A stretch of 64,000 nucleotides of DNA from contig NZ_FNKY01000001.1 of NCBI RefSeq assembly GCF_900103165.1, positions 3,038,001 to 3,102,000 of the forward strand, given 5' to 3'. The stretch comes from Nitrosospira multiformis (GTDB taxonomy: Bacteria; Pseudomonadota; Gammaproteobacteria; Burkholderiales; Nitrosomonadaceae). Shown here piece by piece: positions 44,596 to 55,264 of the stretch. Below the pieces are notes generated by a model. The model did no database searches and was not told where the DNA came from. It saw only the letters and a program-made list of their open reading frames with translations. Position numbers and translations under genes: made by a program. The first letter of the stretch is position 1. Each line of letters opens with the position of its first letter.

Positions 44596-45753
44596 GTGGC
44601 TTTCCTGCCATTTTATATATCCAGGCACAAGCAGCTCAAGATAGTGATTATAGGGGGTGGTTACGCCGGGATCGCAGCATTAGTGACCTTCTTGCGCTAT
44701 ATGCCGGATGCTGACATCACCATTATCGACCCGCGATCTCATCACCTCAAGATCACCCATCTACATGAGACTTTCCGATATCCGTTGCAGGATTACCTGA
44801 TACCGTTTCCGGCCCTTGAACGCCGTTTTGGTTGTCGCCACATCCATGCTGCGCTGATCCCGGAAGAGGAGACTTTGCGGCAATGGCAGAATGATAAATT
44901 TCTTGTCGTCAATGATGAAGTACTGGAATTTGATTACATCCTGATCACTTCGGGTTCCGCGCTGGCGCAAATGGATAAGACGGAAAATATCTTCGATCTG
45001 TATGACTTCATGACCACCCCCGGCTCCAGCTTGTTGGATAGCCGGCTGGATGGGCTCGAAAATGGCAGGCAATTCATTTCTGTAATAGGTGGGGGTGCCA
45101 CCGGCATCCAGTTTCTTTTTGAAATTGCACATTTTCTTCGACGCCGGAAAATCGAAGCTGGACTACGTTTGATCCATGGGGTGGATCGCGTACTTAACCA
45201 GTTCCCGGCCGGCTTCTCCACCTATGCTCAGGCACTCATGTCTGATCTGAATATTGATTTTTACCCTAATACGTATTATCGCGGACAAGAGACAGATAGC
45301 ATATTTCTGGAAGAAAACGAGACCGGCCGAAAGTTTAATTTACCTTCTGCGATGTCGCTTCTGTTCCTTGGCAAAAAATCCGAAACTATATTCCTTGCCA
45401 ATGCCTTTGGGCAGACCATGGTGGAACACAAACCACTACAGAATATTTTTACCGCGGGAGATTGCTCCGTTTATCAATCCTTCGGCTCTGATACCCTGAC
45501 AGCACAATCAGCGGTACGCAAAGGAAAGTTGGTAGCGCGAAATATTTTGCGTCACTCGGGTTCCTTCAAGTTACTTGAGCCATATTTGCACCGCGATTTG
45601 GGTTACGTCATCAGTCTGGGACCGGCAGATGCGGTAGGCTGGCTAGCGCTGGAAGGTAATGTGGTCGGTGGCATGCCCGCAATGATGATCAAGGAGCTGG
45701 TGGAAGCTCAATATGATTTATTGCTGACAGGAATCGATACGTACCTGATTTAA
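44596..45753 (+). CDS. NDH-2-like NAD(P)H dehydrogenase / FAD pyridine nucleotide oxidoreductase
   Basis: The 385-residue flavoprotein has an FAD-binding fold (IVIIGGGYAGIAALVTFL), an NADH-binding fold (FISVIGGGATGIQFLFEIA), NIFTAGDCSVYQ and a C-terminal region RDLGYVISLGPADAVGWL. This is the layout of type-II NADH dehydrogenases; sulfide:quinone reductase is a less likely alternative, as no conserved cysteine pair is evident. GTG 44596 is preferred because AAGGAGG stands 4 bp upstream; a TTG at 44554 is possible. The stop codon lies in the left arm of an inverted-repeat element, so the C-terminus may have been altered. Confidence 0.82.
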   Translation: MAFLPFYISRHKQLKIVIIGGGYAGIAALVTFLRYMPDADITIIDPRSHHLKITHLHETFRYPLQDYLIPFPALERRFGCRHIHAALIPEEETLRQWQNDKFLVVNDEVLEFDYILITSGSALAQMDKTENIFDLYDFMTTPGSSLLDSRLDGLENGRQFISVIGGGATGIQFLFEIAHFLRRRKIEAGLRLIHGVDRVLNQFPAGFSTYAQALMSDLNIDFYPNTYYRGQETDSIFLEENETGRKFNLPSAMSLLFLGKKSETIFLANAFGQTMVEHKPLQNIFTAGDCSVYQSFGSDTLTAQSAVRKGKLVARNILRHSGSFKLLEPYLHRDLGYVISLGPADAVGWLALEGNVVGGMPAMMIKELVEAQYDLLLTGIDTYLI

Positions 45754-45921
45754 GCCCGGATGATCCATTGAGACGTGGGATGGATGGCGAGGTAGGTCGC
45801 GAGACAATTTGCTGGTTGGGAGAATAGTCGATGGACGCCGGGCAAACAGCGAAAATGGCCGAAAACTGATCTTCAGCACTCGGGTAGGCTGGAGAGCCGC
45901 CTGATGGATTATCCGGGTTAA
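45750..45921. mobile_element. Small element with near-perfect 20-bp terminal inverted repeats
   Basis: Left end TTAAGCCCGGATGATCCATT (45750) pairs with the right end, whose reverse complement is TTAACCCGGATAATCCATCA (45921-45902), with a one-base gap and few mismatches. The 172-bp unit has no transposase. Open frames across it look spurious. It resembles a MITE or a remnant of insertion-sequence ends. Confidence 0.6.
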
Positions 45922-46026
45922 ATAAAAAGTACTCGCAAAAACCGGATCTGTGAATATACCTTTTAAGTTTAACGAACCCTAGGAAGTTCTCAGGATCCGA
46001 TGCATACGACAGATACCTGGAATGCA

Positions 46027-46563
46027 TCAGTTACGTGCCAGGATGGATGATACAACCATTCCTTGCCGAAACCATTTTTCGATTACGTATTCGTAGAATT
46101 CCTGATTTCGCTTTGCATTGTGAACAGCGGCCATAGCCTTTCCCAAATCCGTCAGGAGAACGTGACCCAGATCCAGCTGATTGTTCGCTGCCTGAGGGAA
46201 TTGTATTTTTGTCGGCTTGCCATAGTAGAATAAACGGGTATGTTTACCGAATTTTCTCTTCACGTACCCGCCTGGCTCCAAAGATATCAATCCAATGGCT
46301 TGTAGATATTTCAATGCCGGTAAATTGATTCCATGTTTTGTATAGATTTCATTCTCTATTTCATAGATTAAGGGCAAAGGCTCCCCCTGAACCCATACAA
46401 ACTGACGAAGGGACGTAAAGAGCGCGATACTCTTCTCATCAAGAATACTCGCATCGATCTCCTTACCTGACGATATCCCGGCATCGGGATCAATCAGCGG
46501 GTTATTCTCCGCCATAGAGCTGGTTAAATTGCGTTTGATTCTCGCCGGCAGGCGCAGATACAT
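46027..46563 (-). CDS. Uncharacterised protein, resembles C-terminal part of DUF2806-type proteins
   Basis: The 178-residue product is soluble. Segments such as LFTSLRQFVWVQGEPLPLIYEIENEIY, LKYLQAIGLISLEPGGYVKR and NNQLDLGHVLLTDLGKAMA recall the C-terminal part of DUF2806/TIGR03899-like proteins, which as I remember are longer. The N-terminal half would then be missing. An internal ATG (MAENNPLIDPD) is an alternative start. It begins 2 bp after the stop of the upstream small membrane protein gene, so the two are probably co-translated. Function unknown; the family link is memory-based. Confidence 0.65.
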   Translation of the reverse strand: MYLRLPARIKRNLTSSMAENNPLIDPDAGISSGKEIDASILDEKSIALFTSLRQFVWVQGEPLPLIYEIENEIYTKHGINLPALKYLQAIGLISLEPGGYVKRKFGKHTRLFYYGKPTKIQFPQAANNQLDLGHVLLTDLGKAMAAVHNAKRNQEFYEYVIEKWFRQGMVVSSILARN

Positions 46564-46565
46564 GC

Positions 46566-46880
46566 TCAGAATTTATGGCCGCGACGAACAAGTTCTTGCT
46601 CCAGCTTATCCAGAAAACCTATATTCTTTTTATGTTGCTTGTCACCCTTGTACCAGGAAAAAGAGGCAAGAACGCCAAGCACGATCAAGAGGATGTTTAC
46701 CACGGTTGGACCACCAAAAAAAACATCGGTAAGTCCCGTTAGAAACGCAAATGCACCCAAGAATCCCGTCCAATTTAAGAACTTATTGCCCCAAGTTGGG
46801 GCCTCGCGTTGGACGCGCCATGCTTGAAGCTTCTCACGTACAGAAATAACTTCTTCGTCAGTCCAATCTGTTAGATCCAT
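46566..46880 (-). CDS. Small membrane protein of unknown function
   Basis: With the ATG at 46880 (MDLTDWTDEEVISVREKLQ) the product is 104 residues; an upstream in-frame start at 46922 would add 14 hydrophobic residues. A charged N-terminal helix is followed by two transmembrane segments (FLNWTGFLGAFAFLTGL and VVNILLIVLGVLASFSWY) and a basic C-terminal helix (KQHKKNIGFLDKLEQELVRRG). I do not recognise the family. It forms a two-gene unit with the DUF2806-like gene. Confidence 0.6.
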   Translation of the reverse strand: MDLTDWTDEEVISVREKLQAWRVQREAPTWGNKFLNWTGFLGAFAFLTGLTDVFFGGPTVVNILLIVLGVLASFSWYKGDKQHKKNIGFLDKLEQELVRRGHKF

Positions 46881-47112
46881 CAGAATACTCTCAATCAGAA
46901 CAAGAAAAAAAGATGATAGCAATACCCGAGAGCCGATCGGGCTAAGGTAGGGGAGACTGCGATCTGCTCGATATCAACCATCAACGTTAAAGGTCGAATG
47001 GCACAAACCTCTTTGCGGATCATAACTCTCAGTTGAGAAATAATGAGAAATGGCCGAATCAAAGTTTAACTGAGCTTATGACTGCCGCACCGCGGATTAT
47101 AAACTCTTATGC

Positions 47113-47144
47113 AAAAAAAAGCCGGGGGTAACCCGGCTTTCTAC
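47113..47144 (-). terminator. Intrinsic terminator after rplQ
   Basis: On the minus strand AAAGCCGGG pairs with CCCGGCTTT around a short loop, followed by eight T. It lies about 20 bp beyond the rplQ stop and ends the ribosomal gene run. Confidence 0.9.
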
Positions 47145-47164
47145 TTCTGTACTGTACGGCCAAT

Positions 47165-47563
47165 TTATGCGTCAGTTTTATCTGTCGCAGGTTTCTCCAC
47201 CGGCGCCGGGCGATCCAATAATTCAACTAGCGCCATGGGCGCATTATCGCCAATGCGAAAACCAAATTTGAGGATACGCAGGTAGCCACCATTACGTGTC
47301 TGATAGCGGGGGCCCAGTTCAGCAAACAATTTACCCACCATATCGCGATCACGCAGACGGTTAAATGCCAAGCGCCGGTTAGCCAACGATGGCTTTTTGC
47401 CGAGCGTTATCATGGGTTCAACGACGCGACGTAACTCTTTGGCTTTAGGCAGCGTAGTTTTGATGACCTCGTGCCGCAACAACGAATTAGTCATGTTGCG
47501 CAGCATCGCCAGACGATGACTGCTGGTACGATTTAGTTTTCGGAGTCCATTATGGTGCCGCAT
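47165..47563 (-). CDS. rplQ: 50S ribosomal protein L17
   Basis: L17, 132 residues from the ATG at 47563 ([20 protein letters not shown]), the family start; an upstream in-frame ATG at 47590 is inside rpoA. Last gene of the alpha operon. It overlaps the rpoA end by 14 bp. The C-terminus has a short family-variable extension ([16 protein letters not shown]). Confidence 0.95.
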   Translation of the reverse strand: MRHHNGLRKLNRTSSHRLAMLRNMTNSLLRHEVIKTTLPKAKELRRVVEPMITLGKKPSLANRRLAFNRLRDRDMVGKLFAELGPRYQTRNGGYLRILKFGFRIGDNAPMALVELLDRPAPVEKPATDKTDA

Positions 47564-48554
47564 GACTTGTTTCCTTTTTGCTTTTCTCAAGATTGGCGGG
47601 AGGCCAGCTTTCCAATTTCATTCCCAACGTTAATCCGCGCGAAGCTAGTACTTCCTTGATCTCATTGAGAGATTTTCTGCCCAAGTTAGGAGTCTTCAGC
47701 AATTCAGTTTCCGTGCGCTGAATCAGGTCGCCAATGTAGTAAATGTTCTCGGCCTTGAGGCAGTTCGCGGAACGTACGGTAAGCTCAAGATCATCCACTG
47801 GGCGCAATAATACCGGATCAATCTGCGGCAACTTGGGCTGCTCCACTGGTAATGGCGTACCCTTGAGGTCAGCAAATACCGATAGCTGTTCAACCAGCAC
47901 CTTTGCGGCGTAACGAATCGCCTCTTCCGGATCGACTACACCATTTGTCTCGATATCCATAACAAGTTTGTCGAGGTCGGTACGCTGTTCGACACGCGCG
48001 CTCTCCACCGCATAACTTACACGCCTGACTGGACTGAAGGAAGCATCCAGTAAAATACTGCCGATGGTACGGCCTTCATTTGCCTGTTGCCGAACCGTTC
48101 CCGGCACGTAGCCGCGCCCCAGCTCTACTTTGATCTGCATATCCAATTTTCCGCCGGCGGTGAGATGCGCAACAACGTGATCCGGATTAATGATCTCCAC
48201 GTCGTGTCCGGCCTCGATATCACCTGCGGTAACCGTCCCCTCGCCTTTCTTCTTAAGGATCAGAACAGCTTCGGTGCGGTTATGCAGCTTCAGTACAATA
48301 CCTTTCAGATTAAGCAGAATATCAACCACATCCTCCTGCACGCCATCAAGAGCGGAATATTCATGCACGACCCCACTGATCTGAACCTCCGTCGGCGCGA
48401 ACCCCGGCATGGAAGATAGCAAGATACGACGCAACGCGTTCCCTAAGGTGTGTCCATAGCCACGTTCAAACGGTTCCATGGTGACTTTGGCATGCAGCGG
48501 CGAAAAATTCTGAACATCAATAATTCGTGGCGTAAGAAAAATGTTACTTGGCAT
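47550..48554 (-). CDS. rpoA: RNA polymerase alpha subunit
   Basis: The 334-residue subunit has the N-terminal assembly domain ([25 protein letters not shown]) and the C-terminal alphaCTD ([27 protein letters not shown], then [24 protein letters not shown]) that binds UP elements and activators. Full length. It lies between rpsD and rplQ in the alpha operon. Confidence 0.97.
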   Translation of the reverse strand: MPSNIFLTPRIIDVQNFSPLHAKVTMEPFERGYGHTLGNALRRILLSSMPGFAPTEVQISGVVHEYSALDGVQEDVVDILLNLKGIVLKLHNRTEAVLILKKKGEGTVTAGDIEAGHDVEIINPDHVVAHLTAGGKLDMQIKVELGRGYVPGTVRQQANEGRTIGSILLDASFSPVRRVSYAVESARVEQRTDLDKLVMDIETNGVVDPEEAIRYAAKVLVEQLSVFADLKGTPLPVEQPKLPQIDPVLLRPVDDLELTVRSANCLKAENIYYIGDLIQRTETELLKTPNLGRKSLNEIKEVLASRGLTLGMKLESWPPANLEKSKKETSHAAP

Positions 48555-48588
48555 AGCCTGATCCTTTTGCGGAAAGCTTGGCAGTTAA

Positions 48589-49215
48589 TTATTTAGAATA
48601 CAATTCAATGACTAACGATTCGTTAATGCTGGATGGTAACTCGGACCGCTCCGGTTTGGTCTTGAAAATTCCTTTCATGGCTTTGGCATCCATCTCTATC
48701 CATTCCGGGAAATTGCGGTGCTCAGCAGCTTCCACTGCTGCCTTGATACGCAAATGGCTTTTCGCTTTCTCTGCCACTTCGATCACGTCACCTGGCTTCA
48801 CCTGATAGGACGGTATGTTGACTCTCCGCCCATTCACCAATATTCCATTATGGCGCACAATCTGGCGCGCCTCTGAACGCGATGCGCCAAAACCCATACG
48901 GTATGAAACCGTATCCAGCCGGCACTCCAGCAATTGCAGCAAATTTTCACCGGTGATGCCCCGTTGCCTGTCAGCCAACTTATAATTATTGTGAAACTGA
49001 CGCTCCAGTATTCCATATATGCGGCGCAGTTTCTGCTTTTCGCGCAACTGCACCCCATAGTCGGATAACCGCCCGCTTTTCTGGCCGTGTTGACCCGGGG
49101 CGTAGTTTCGACGTTCAATAGCGCATTTGTCGGTAAAGCACTTCTCGCCTTTCAGGAATAGTTTTTCTCCTTCACGGCGACATTGGCGACATTTGGGATC
49201 AAGATTTCTGGCCAC
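48589..49215 (-). CDS. rpsD: 30S ribosomal protein S4
   Basis: A 208-residue S4 with an N-terminal zinc-type four-Cys motif (CRQC...CFTDKC) and the S4 RNA-binding domain ([27 protein letters not shown]). In enterobacteria S4 represses the alpha operon; whether it does here is unknown. Confidence 0.96.
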   Translation of the reverse strand: MARNLDPKCRQCRREGEKLFLKGEKCFTDKCAIERRNYAPGQHGQKSGRLSDYGVQLREKQKLRRIYGILERQFHNNYKLADRQRGITGENLLQLLECRLDTVSYRMGFGASRSEARQIVRHNGILVNGRRVNIPSYQVKPGDVIEVAEKAKSHLRIKAAVEAAEHRNFPEWIEMDAKAMKGIFKTKPERSELPSSINESLVIELYSK

Positions 49216-49225
49216 AGTCTACTCC

Positions 49226-49615
49226 TTAGATACGGCGTTTCTTCGGCGGCCGGCATCCGTTATGCGGAACCGGTGTCACATCCGAAATACTGGTAATTTT
49301 GAAGCCTGCCGCGTTCAAAGCCCGCACTGCGGATTCACGCCCAGGGCCAGGACCTTTGATACGCACTTCCAGATTCTTCACTCCACACTCCTGTGCGACT
49401 TTACTTGCCTGTTCGGCGGCCACTTGGGCAGCAAATGGGGTACTTTTACGTGATCCCTTAAAACCGGCACCGCCCGAAGTCGCCCATGACAAAGCATTGC
49501 CTTGGCGATCGGTAATGGTGACGATAGTGTTATTAAATGAGGCATGAACGTGAGCAATACCTTCTGCTACGTTCTTCTTAACCTTCTTGCGTACCCGCGT
49601 CGCTGCTTTTACCAT
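49226..49615 (-). CDS. rpsK: 30S ribosomal protein S11
   Basis: S11, 129 residues, with [22 protein letters not shown] and the C-terminal [18 protein letters not shown] typical of the family. Second gene of the alpha operon, 10 bp before rpsD. Confidence 0.97.
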   Translation of the reverse strand: MVKAATRVRKKVKKNVAEGIAHVHASFNNTIVTITDRQGNALSWATSGGAGFKGSRKSTPFAAQVAAEQASKVAQECGVKNLEVRIKGPGPGRESAVRALNAAGFKITSISDVTPVPHNGCRPPKKRRI

Positions 49616-49659
49616 GTAGTTATTCCTTTGCGCTACGATTCAATTGGCTACCAAATAAT

Positions 49660-50040
49660 TTATTTTCCTGCTGACTTTGCGCTGGACGAACGAACCGCTT
49701 TACGGGGTCCCTTTCGGGTTCTGGCATTGGTGCGAGTGCGCTGACCACGTACTGGCAAACCACGACGGTGCCGCAATCCCCGATAGCAGCCCAGATCCAT
49801 CAAGCGCTTGATATTCATTGAAATTTCACGCCGCAAATCGCCTTCCACAACGAACTTGGCAACTCGGTCCCGCAGTTTATCCATTTGCGCGTCGGTGATA
49901 TCTTTGATCTTGGTCGATGTGACGATCCCGGACGCCGCGCAAATCTCACGCGCCCTGGTACGCCCTATACCATAAATCGAGGTCAATGCAATCTCGACAT
50001 GCTGATGATTGGGAATATTTACTCCAGCGATACGGGCCAT
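49660..50040 (-). CDS. rpsM: 30S ribosomal protein S13
   Basis: S13, 126 residues: starts [21 protein letters not shown] and ends in the basic [19 protein letters not shown] region. First gene of the alpha operon, 55 bp downstream of rpmJ; I see no clear promoter in that gap. Confidence 0.96.
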   Translation of the reverse strand: MARIAGVNIPNHQHVEIALTSIYGIGRTRAREICAASGIVTSTKIKDITDAQMDKLRDRVAKFVVEGDLRREISMNIKRLMDLGCYRGLRHRRGLPVRGQRTRTNARTRKGPRKAVRSSSAKSAGK

Positions 50041-50095
50041 ACGGTCTTCCTAGAAAAAAATTATAATTAAGACATTTACAGCATTTACCGGACGC

Positions 50096-50209
50096 TCAAC
50101 CCTGACGCTGCTTATGTCTCGGATCTGTGCAAATCACCCGCACTACGCGGTTGCGTCGAATAATCTTGCAATTTCGGCAGATTTTTTTTACCGATGCCAA
50201 TACTTTCAT
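50096..50209 (-). CDS. rpmJ: 50S ribosomal protein L36
   Basis: A 37-codon gene read directly from the minus strand: [19 protein letters not shown], then [18 protein letters not shown]. The C-x2-C...C...H zinc ligands are present. It stands between infA and rpsM, the normal place in betaproteobacteria. Confidence 0.95.
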   Translation of the reverse strand: MKVLASVKKICRNCKIIRRNRVVRVICTDPRHKQRQG

Positions 50210-50226
50210 GTACGTCTCCTTTCCAG

Positions 50227-50445
50227 CTATTTCGCGCGAAATGTGATTCGCGCTCTGCTTAAATCATAGGGTGTCAGATCTACCGTTACCTTATCTCCCG
50301 GCAAAATCCGAATGTAATGCATGCGCATCTTGCCGGAAATATGTCCCAGCACCACATGCCCATTTTCCAGCTTGACACGGAACGTCGCATTGGGCAATGT
50401 TTCCAGTATCTCACCTTGCATTTGTATCGTTTCTTCCTTGGCCAT
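50227..50445 (-). CDS. infA: Translation initiation factor IF-1
   Basis: A 72-residue single OB-fold protein starting [20 protein letters not shown] and ending [12 protein letters not shown]. The open frame continues upstream into secY, but only this part is IF-1. It blocks the A site during initiation. secY ends 20 bp upstream and rpmJ starts 17 bp downstream. Confidence 0.96.
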   Translation of the reverse strand: MAKEETIQMQGEILETLPNATFRVKLENGHVVLGHISGKMRMHYIRILPGDKVTVDLTPYDLSRARITFRAK

Positions 50446-50465
50446 CCTATCCTTGGATACAACAA

Positions 50466-51794
50466 TTATCTTGCCGGTAACCCGCCGCCACCCTTGAAAT
50501 TCGTTTTCTTCAACAGACTCTCGTATTGGTGCGACATGATATAAGCCTGCACCTGCGCCATAAAATCCATGGTTACTACGACAATAATCAGCAAAGAAGT
50601 CCCACCAAAATAAAATGGCACATTCCATTTCAAAATCAGGAACTCCGGCAGCAAGCACACAAGCGTTACATAAATCGCCCCTGCCAGGGTAAGCCGCAGC
50701 ATGATGCGCTCGATATAACGCGCAGTTTGCTCACCAGGGCGGATTCCGGGAATGAAGGCACCGCTCTTTTTCAAATTCTCCGCAGTTTCTCTAGGATTGA
50801 ACACTAATGCGGTGTAAAAGAAACAGAAAAATATGATCATCGCCGCGTACATCATTACGTAGACCGGCTGACCTGGTGATAGCGCCCCGCTCATGTCTTT
50901 TAACCAACTCATGGATTCGCCGGTAGCGAACCATCCCGCCAATGTGGCAGGAAACAATATGATACTGGAAGCAAAAATTGGTGGAATTACACCGGCCATA
51001 TTAAGCTTTAGCGGAAGATGCGAACTCTGGCCGCCGTATACCTTCCGTCCCACCTGACGTTTCGCATAATTCACCAGTATTTTGCGCTGACCGCGCTCGA
51101 CAAAGACCACAAAGGCAGTGACAACCGTTGCCGCCACAAAAATTCCGAGCGCTACCAGGAAATGCATCGCGCCGGTTCTTACTAATTCGAGCGTGCCACC
51201 GATCGCGCTTGGCAGTCCAGCGGCAATACCGGCAAAAATAATGAGCGATATGCCGTTACCGATTCCACGTTCAGTAATCTGTTCACCCAGCCACATCAGG
51301 AATATGGTGCCGGTGACCAGGGTTATTACCGTTGTCATTAGGAACATCGGCCCAGGCTCTATGACCAGTCCCGCCTGGGATTGTAAAGCAATGGATATAC
51401 CATACCCCTGCACCAGGGCCAATCCCAACGTGCCGTAACGAGTATATTGGGTAATCTTTCTGCGCCCGGACTCGCCCTCTTTTTTAAGCGCTTCCAGATA
51501 GGGGAAAGCCACCGTACCCAGCTGCATAATGATCGAAGCCGAGATATACGGCATGATCCCCAAAGCAAAAATCGAAAAGCGGGAAAGCGCACCTCCGGAA
51601 AACATGTTGAACATGCCAAGAATGCCTCCCTGCTGCGACTCAAATAAATCTTTCAGCACGACAGGATCAATACCCGGCACCGGAACATGCGCGCCGATGC
51701 GATAGACAATCAGTGCAAGCAGCAAAAACCACAGACGACGTTTCAAGTCGCCGAGTTTCCCCGAAAGTCCTCGCAGGGATTCGTTAGTGGCCAA
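50466..51794 (-). CDS. secY: Protein translocase subunit SecY
   Basis: The 442-residue channel subunit has ten hydrophobic segments. It shows [18 protein letters not shown] at the start, the plug/helix 2 region and the cytoplasmic loop motif [11 protein letters not shown] at the C-terminus. Near the end of the spc operon between rplO and infA. Confidence 0.96.
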   Translation of the reverse strand: MATNESLRGLSGKLGDLKRRLWFLLLALIVYRIGAHVPVPGIDPVVLKDLFESQQGGILGMFNMFSGGALSRFSIFALGIMPYISASIIMQLGTVAFPYLEALKKEGESGRRKITQYTRYGTLGLALVQGYGISIALQSQAGLVIEPGPMFLMTTVITLVTGTIFLMWLGEQITERGIGNGISLIIFAGIAAGLPSAIGGTLELVRTGAMHFLVALGIFVAATVVTAFVVFVERGQRKILVNYAKRQVGRKVYGGQSSHLPLKLNMAGVIPPIFASSIILFPATLAGWFATGESMSWLKDMSGALSPGQPVYVMMYAAMIIFFCFFYTALVFNPRETAENLKKSGAFIPGIRPGEQTARYIERIMLRLTLAGAIYVTLVCLLPEFLILKWNVPFYFGGTSLLIIVVVTMDFMAQVQAYIMSHQYESLLKKTNFKGGGGLPAR

Positions 51795-51811
51795 TCTTTG
51801 TCCTCTTGAAC

Positions 51812-52243
51812 TTACTCAACACTGCCACCAGCAGCTTCAATGGCAGCCTTTGCACCCTTGGTCACCGCAATGCCCTGCAATTTCAACGTGCGCTCGATCG
51901 TCCCGGAAAGTATAACCTTGGCGGTCAGCGCCGAATTCGGAACAATCCCCGCCTGCTTCAATGCCAGAATATCTATGACATCGCCCGGCAATTTGCTCAA
52001 GACCGAAAGCCGCACCTCCGCGATACTTTTTCTTGTGAGCGAAACAAAACCACGCTTTGGCAGGCGGCGTTGCAGAGGCATCTGCCCCCCTTCAAAACCC
52101 ACCTTGTGAAAACCACCCGCCCGTGACTTCTGTCCCTTGTGACCGCGTCCGGCGGTCTTGCCAAGACCGGAACCAATACCACGTCCCACACGCCGACTGG
52201 AATGCTTGGCGCCGGCAGCCGGTTTAATGGAATTCAGCCGCAT
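51812..52243 (-). CDS. rplO: 50S ribosomal protein L15
   Basis: L15, 143 residues: a Gly/Arg-rich N-terminus ([22 protein letters not shown]) and the globular C-terminal domain. It begins directly after rpmD, with no gap, and is followed by secY after 17 bp. Confidence 0.96.
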   Translation of the reverse strand: MRLNSIKPAAGAKHSSRRVGRGIGSGLGKTAGRGHKGQKSRAGGFHKVGFEGGQMPLQRRLPKRGFVSLTRKSIAEVRLSVLSKLPGDVIDILALKQAGIVPNSALTAKVILSGTIERTLKLQGIAVTKGAKAAIEAAGGSVE

Positions 52244-52432
52244 CTATGCCTCACTCTTGACAAGGTAGTAAACGTTATTAATCATACCTCGCACCGCCGG
52301 AGTATCCTCCAGCTCGGAGGTACTATTAATTCCCCGCAACCCAAGCCCCCGTACCGTTGCACGATGTGATCGCTTGGTGCCGATCAGACTCTTGATCAAC
52401 GTTACCTTGATTTTTTTTCCGGTCTTGGTCAT
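52244..52432 (-). CDS. rpmD: 50S ribosomal protein L30
   Basis: L30, 62 residues, with [27 protein letters not shown]. It overlaps the rpsE stop by 4 bp and runs straight into rplO. Confidence 0.96.
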   Translation of the reverse strand: MTKTGKKIKVTLIKSLIGTKRSHRATVRGLGLRGINSTSELEDTPAVRGMINNVYYLVKSEA

Positions 52433-52971
52433 TTCGCCGAACCCATGATTTCTTCTACGCTCTTTCCTCGTTTCGCAGCAATTTCCGAAGGTGTGTTCAT
52501 AGACTGCAAACCGTGCAGCGTAGCACGTACCACGTTATAAGGATTGGTCGAACCAATACACTTGGCCAGAATATTATGTATACCCATCACTTCAAATATT
52601 GCGCGCATTGGACCGCCGGCAATAATACCGGTTCCTTCTGAAGCGGGTTGCATATAGACCGTGGCGGCACCATGCCTGCCAATGACCGGGTGATGCAGCG
52701 TGCCATTCTTGAGATCTACCTTGATCATCTTGCGGCGCGCTTCATCCATCGCCTTTTGCACCGCTACAGGCACCTCACGTGATTTCCCCTTGCCCATACC
52801 TACGGTACCGTCACCATTTCCAACCACGGTCAACGCGGCAAAACCGAGGATACGCCCCCCTTTCACCACTTTGGTGACACGATTGATCGCCACCATCTTT
52901 TCCTTGAGGCCATCGCCGCGATCATCACCTTGAGGCACTTTCCCCTGCATTCTTCCCTGCATCTTAGCCAT
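52429..52971 (-). CDS. rpsE: 30S ribosomal protein S5
   Basis: S5, 180 residues, with [24 protein letters not shown] and the KAREVP-like [19 protein letters not shown] motif in the N-terminal domain. In the spc operon between rplR and rpmD. Confidence 0.96.
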   Translation of the reverse strand: MAKMQGRMQGKVPQGDDRGDGLKEKMVAINRVTKVVKGGRILGFAALTVVGNGDGTVGMGKGKSREVPVAVQKAMDEARRKMIKVDLKNGTLHHPVIGRHGAATVYMQPASEGTGIIAGGPMRAIFEVMGIHNILAKCIGSTNPYNVVRATLHGLQSMNTPSEIAAKRGKSVEEIMGSAK

Positions 52972-52988
52972 TATTATCTATTCCTCGC

Positions 52989-53345
52989 TCAGAATTTAAG
53001 GCCATGCTCACGAGCCGCCTCGGCCAGCGCTTTAACGCGCCCATGGTACTTAAAACCCGACCGGTCGAACGCAACGGTTTCAATACCCAGGCCCTTGGCC
53101 TTTTCAGCAACTCGTTTACCGACTGCCGCCGCCGCAGCAACTGTCCCCCCATTGGGAAGCTCTTTCCGCAGATCCGGCTCCAGGGTAGACGCGCTGGTCA
53201 GCACCTTGCCGCCGGCGCCATCTATCAGCTGTACATAAATATGGCAATTACTGCGATGCACAGCCAAGCGGACTGCCTTCAATTCAGCAATCTTGGCGCG
53301 GGTACGGCGCGCACGGCGCAAACGGGATTTTATCGGATTGGACAT
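52989..53345 (-). CDS. rplR: 50S ribosomal protein L18
   Basis: L18, 118 residues, binds 5S rRNA. Basic N-terminus ([25 protein letters not shown]) and C-terminal [24 protein letters not shown]. Normal spc position. Confidence 0.96.
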   Translation of the reverse strand: MSNPIKSRLRRARRTRAKIAELKAVRLAVHRSNCHIYVQLIDGAGGKVLTSASTLEPDLRKELPNGGTVAAAAAVGKRVAEKAKGLGIETVAFDRSGFKYHGRVKALAEAAREHGLKF

Positions 53346-53357
53346 ATCTAACCCCAG

Positions 53358-53891
53358 TTATTTTTTCTTGGTTTCTTTCATTACAATGACTTCATTCGCG
53401 TAGCGCACACCCTTGCCTTTGTAAGGTTCCGGTCTGCGATACGCACGTATTTCCGCCGCCACCTGGCCGACTTGCTGCTTATCAATGCCTTTAATAAGGA
53501 TCTCTGTCTGGCTCGGCGTCTCCGCTTTCACGCCGTCAGGCATCTTATGAGCAACCGGATGAGAAAATCCCAAGGTCAGGTTAAGAACCTCGCCCGCCGC
53601 CTGGGCTCGATAGCCCACGCCCACCAGCAGCAGTTTTTTCTCAAAACCCTTGGTCACCCCATGAACCATATTAGCCAGCAGCGCGCGCATTGTACCGGAC
53701 ATCGCATTCGCCTGCTTGGAATCGTTGGAAGCCTTTATGAGCAGATTTCCGCCATCCCGCTCAACGGCAATATCCGAAACGAGATGATGCCGCAACGTAC
53801 CCAGCGGTCCTTTCACCAACACCTCGGAGGCTGACAAGGTTACTTCAACATTTTCCGGAACTGATACCGGATTTTTACCCACTCGAGACAT
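53358..53891 (-). CDS. rplF: 50S ribosomal protein L6
   Basis: L6, 177 residues: [20 protein letters not shown] at the start and the conserved [24 protein letters not shown] at the end, the GTPase-centre region. Normal length. Confidence 0.96.
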   Translation of the reverse strand: MSRVGKNPVSVPENVEVTLSASEVLVKGPLGTLRHHLVSDIAVERDGGNLLIKASNDSKQANAMSGTMRALLANMVHGVTKGFEKKLLLVGVGYRAQAAGEVLNLTLGFSHPVAHKMPDGVKAETPSQTEILIKGIDKQQVGQVAAEIRAYRRPEPYKGKGVRYANEVIVMKETKKK

Positions 53892-53920
53892 TTTCTACGC
53901 CTTTTATACCTTTAGGCCCC

Positions 53921-54316
53921 TTAGGCCACTATGCATAACACTTCGCCGCCGACGCCACTGGCACGCGCCTTTCGTTCAGTCATTACACCCTTGGAAGTCG
54001 AGACTATTGCCACACCCAGACCATTCATCACATTAGGGAGCTTGTTACTGGCCTTATAGATGCGTAAACCAGGACGGCTCACCCGCTCAATTTTTTCGAT
54101 TACCGGACGGCCAGCATAATACTTCAGACTAATATCCAGTATCGGCTTCCCGCTCGCTTCGTGAACCGCAAAATCCTCAACGTATCCTTCATCCTTTAAC
54201 ACCTGCGCAATAGCCGCTTTCAGCTTGGAGGCAGGCATCGCAACCGAGTTTTTTTCAGAAAGCTGCGCATTACGTATACGCGTCAGCATATCGGCGATGG
54301 GGTCACTCATACTCAT
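53921..54316 (-). CDS. rpsH: 30S ribosomal protein S8
   Basis: S8, 131 residues: [20 protein letters not shown] at the start, [28 protein letters not shown] at the end. S8 is the translational repressor of spc genes in enterobacteria. The first Met may be two residues upstream of the family start. Confidence 0.96.
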   Translation of the reverse strand: MSMSDPIADMLTRIRNAQLSEKNSVAMPASKLKAAIAQVLKDEGYVEDFAVHEASGKPILDISLKYYAGRPVIEKIERVSRPGLRIYKASNKLPNVMNGLGVAIVSTSKGVMTERKARASGVGGEVLCIVA

Positions 54317-54392
54317 CTAAAGGCACCTCTGGCAATCCAATTTTTGGAACAAGCTCTGAAACATTCAAGCATACCCATGGCCATGTTTCCCG

Positions 54393-54698
54393 CTACCAAC
54401 TGGCCTTGGTCATACCGGGAATTTCTCCGCTCATGGCAATATCGCGAAGCTTGCTACGGCCCAAACCAAACTTGCTATATACCCCGCGAGGGCGGCCGGT
54501 CAATGCACAACGATTACGCAATCGCACCGGACTGGCGTTGCGTGGCAGCATCTGCAATTTGATTCTGGCAGAATGCCGCTCCTCATCGCTCATTTTGGCA
54601 TCATTGATGATAACGAATAATTCAGCCCGTTTTGCCGCAAACTTCTTTACGGTCTCACGGCGTTTCAGGTCGCGGTTAATAACGGCTACTTTGGCCAT
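54393..54698 (-). CDS. rpsN: 30S ribosomal protein S14 (zinc-free type)
   Basis: S14, 101 residues, the long form without the CxxC zinc motif, ending [33 protein letters not shown]. Between rplE and rpsH, with an unusual 76-bp gap before rpsH. Confidence 0.96.
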   Translation of the reverse strand: MAKVAVINRDLKRRETVKKFAAKRAELFVIINDAKMSDEERHSARIKLQMLPRNASPVRLRNRCALTGRPRGVYSKFGLGRSKLRDIAMSGEIPGMTKASW

Positions 54699-54707
54699 CC
54701 TGCTCTC

Positions 54708-55247
54708 TCAGTTTTTGAATGGAAATTTGAATGCGGCGAGTAATGCCTTGGCTTCCGCATCTGTTTTCGCGGTCGTGGTGATCGTGATATTCATTCCACG
54801 CAGGGCATCGATCTTGTCATATTCAATTTCCGGAAAAATGATCTGTTCCTTTATGCCCATATTATAATTGCCCCGTCCATCAAAAGCCTTGCCGGAAATA
54901 CCACGAAAATCCCGGATACGCGGAATCGCCACGCTAATCAATCGATCGAGAAATTCATACATGCGGACACGCCGTAACGTGACCATGCAACCGACCGGAT
55001 ATCCGTCACGCACCTTAAAAGTGGCGATAGATTTTTTTGCTTTAGTCACCACCGGTTTTTGCCCCGCGATCTTTTTCATATCGCTTACAGCGTTATCCAT
55101 AATTTTCTTATCTGCAACCGCCTCCCCCACCCCCATATTCAGGGTAATCTTACGAATACGCGGAACCTCCATCACAGACTTGTAATTAAATTGCTGGATT
55201 AACTGCTTTACTACGGCGTCACGATAATATTCTTGCAGACGAGCCAT
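54708..55247 (-). CDS. rplE: 50S ribosomal protein L5
   Basis: L5, 179 residues, binds 5S rRNA. Seen are [42 protein letters not shown] and [21 protein letters not shown]. Normal length and place. Confidence 0.97.
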   Translation of the reverse strand: MARLQEYYRDAVVKQLIQQFNYKSVMEVPRIRKITLNMGVGEAVADKKIMDNAVSDMKKIAGQKPVVTKAKKSIATFKVRDGYPVGCMVTLRRVRMYEFLDRLISVAIPRIRDFRGISGKAFDGRGNYNMGIKEQIIFPEIEYDKIDALRGMNITITTTAKTDAEAKALLAAFKFPFKN

Positions 55248-55264
55248 ACCCCCTCCATTGCCCC

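Noticed and set aside
45689..46027. 112-codon minus-strand frame after the NDH-2-like gene
   Set aside because: Covers the inverted-repeat element and the 3' end of the flavoprotein gene on the other strand; looks like a by-product of the repeat.
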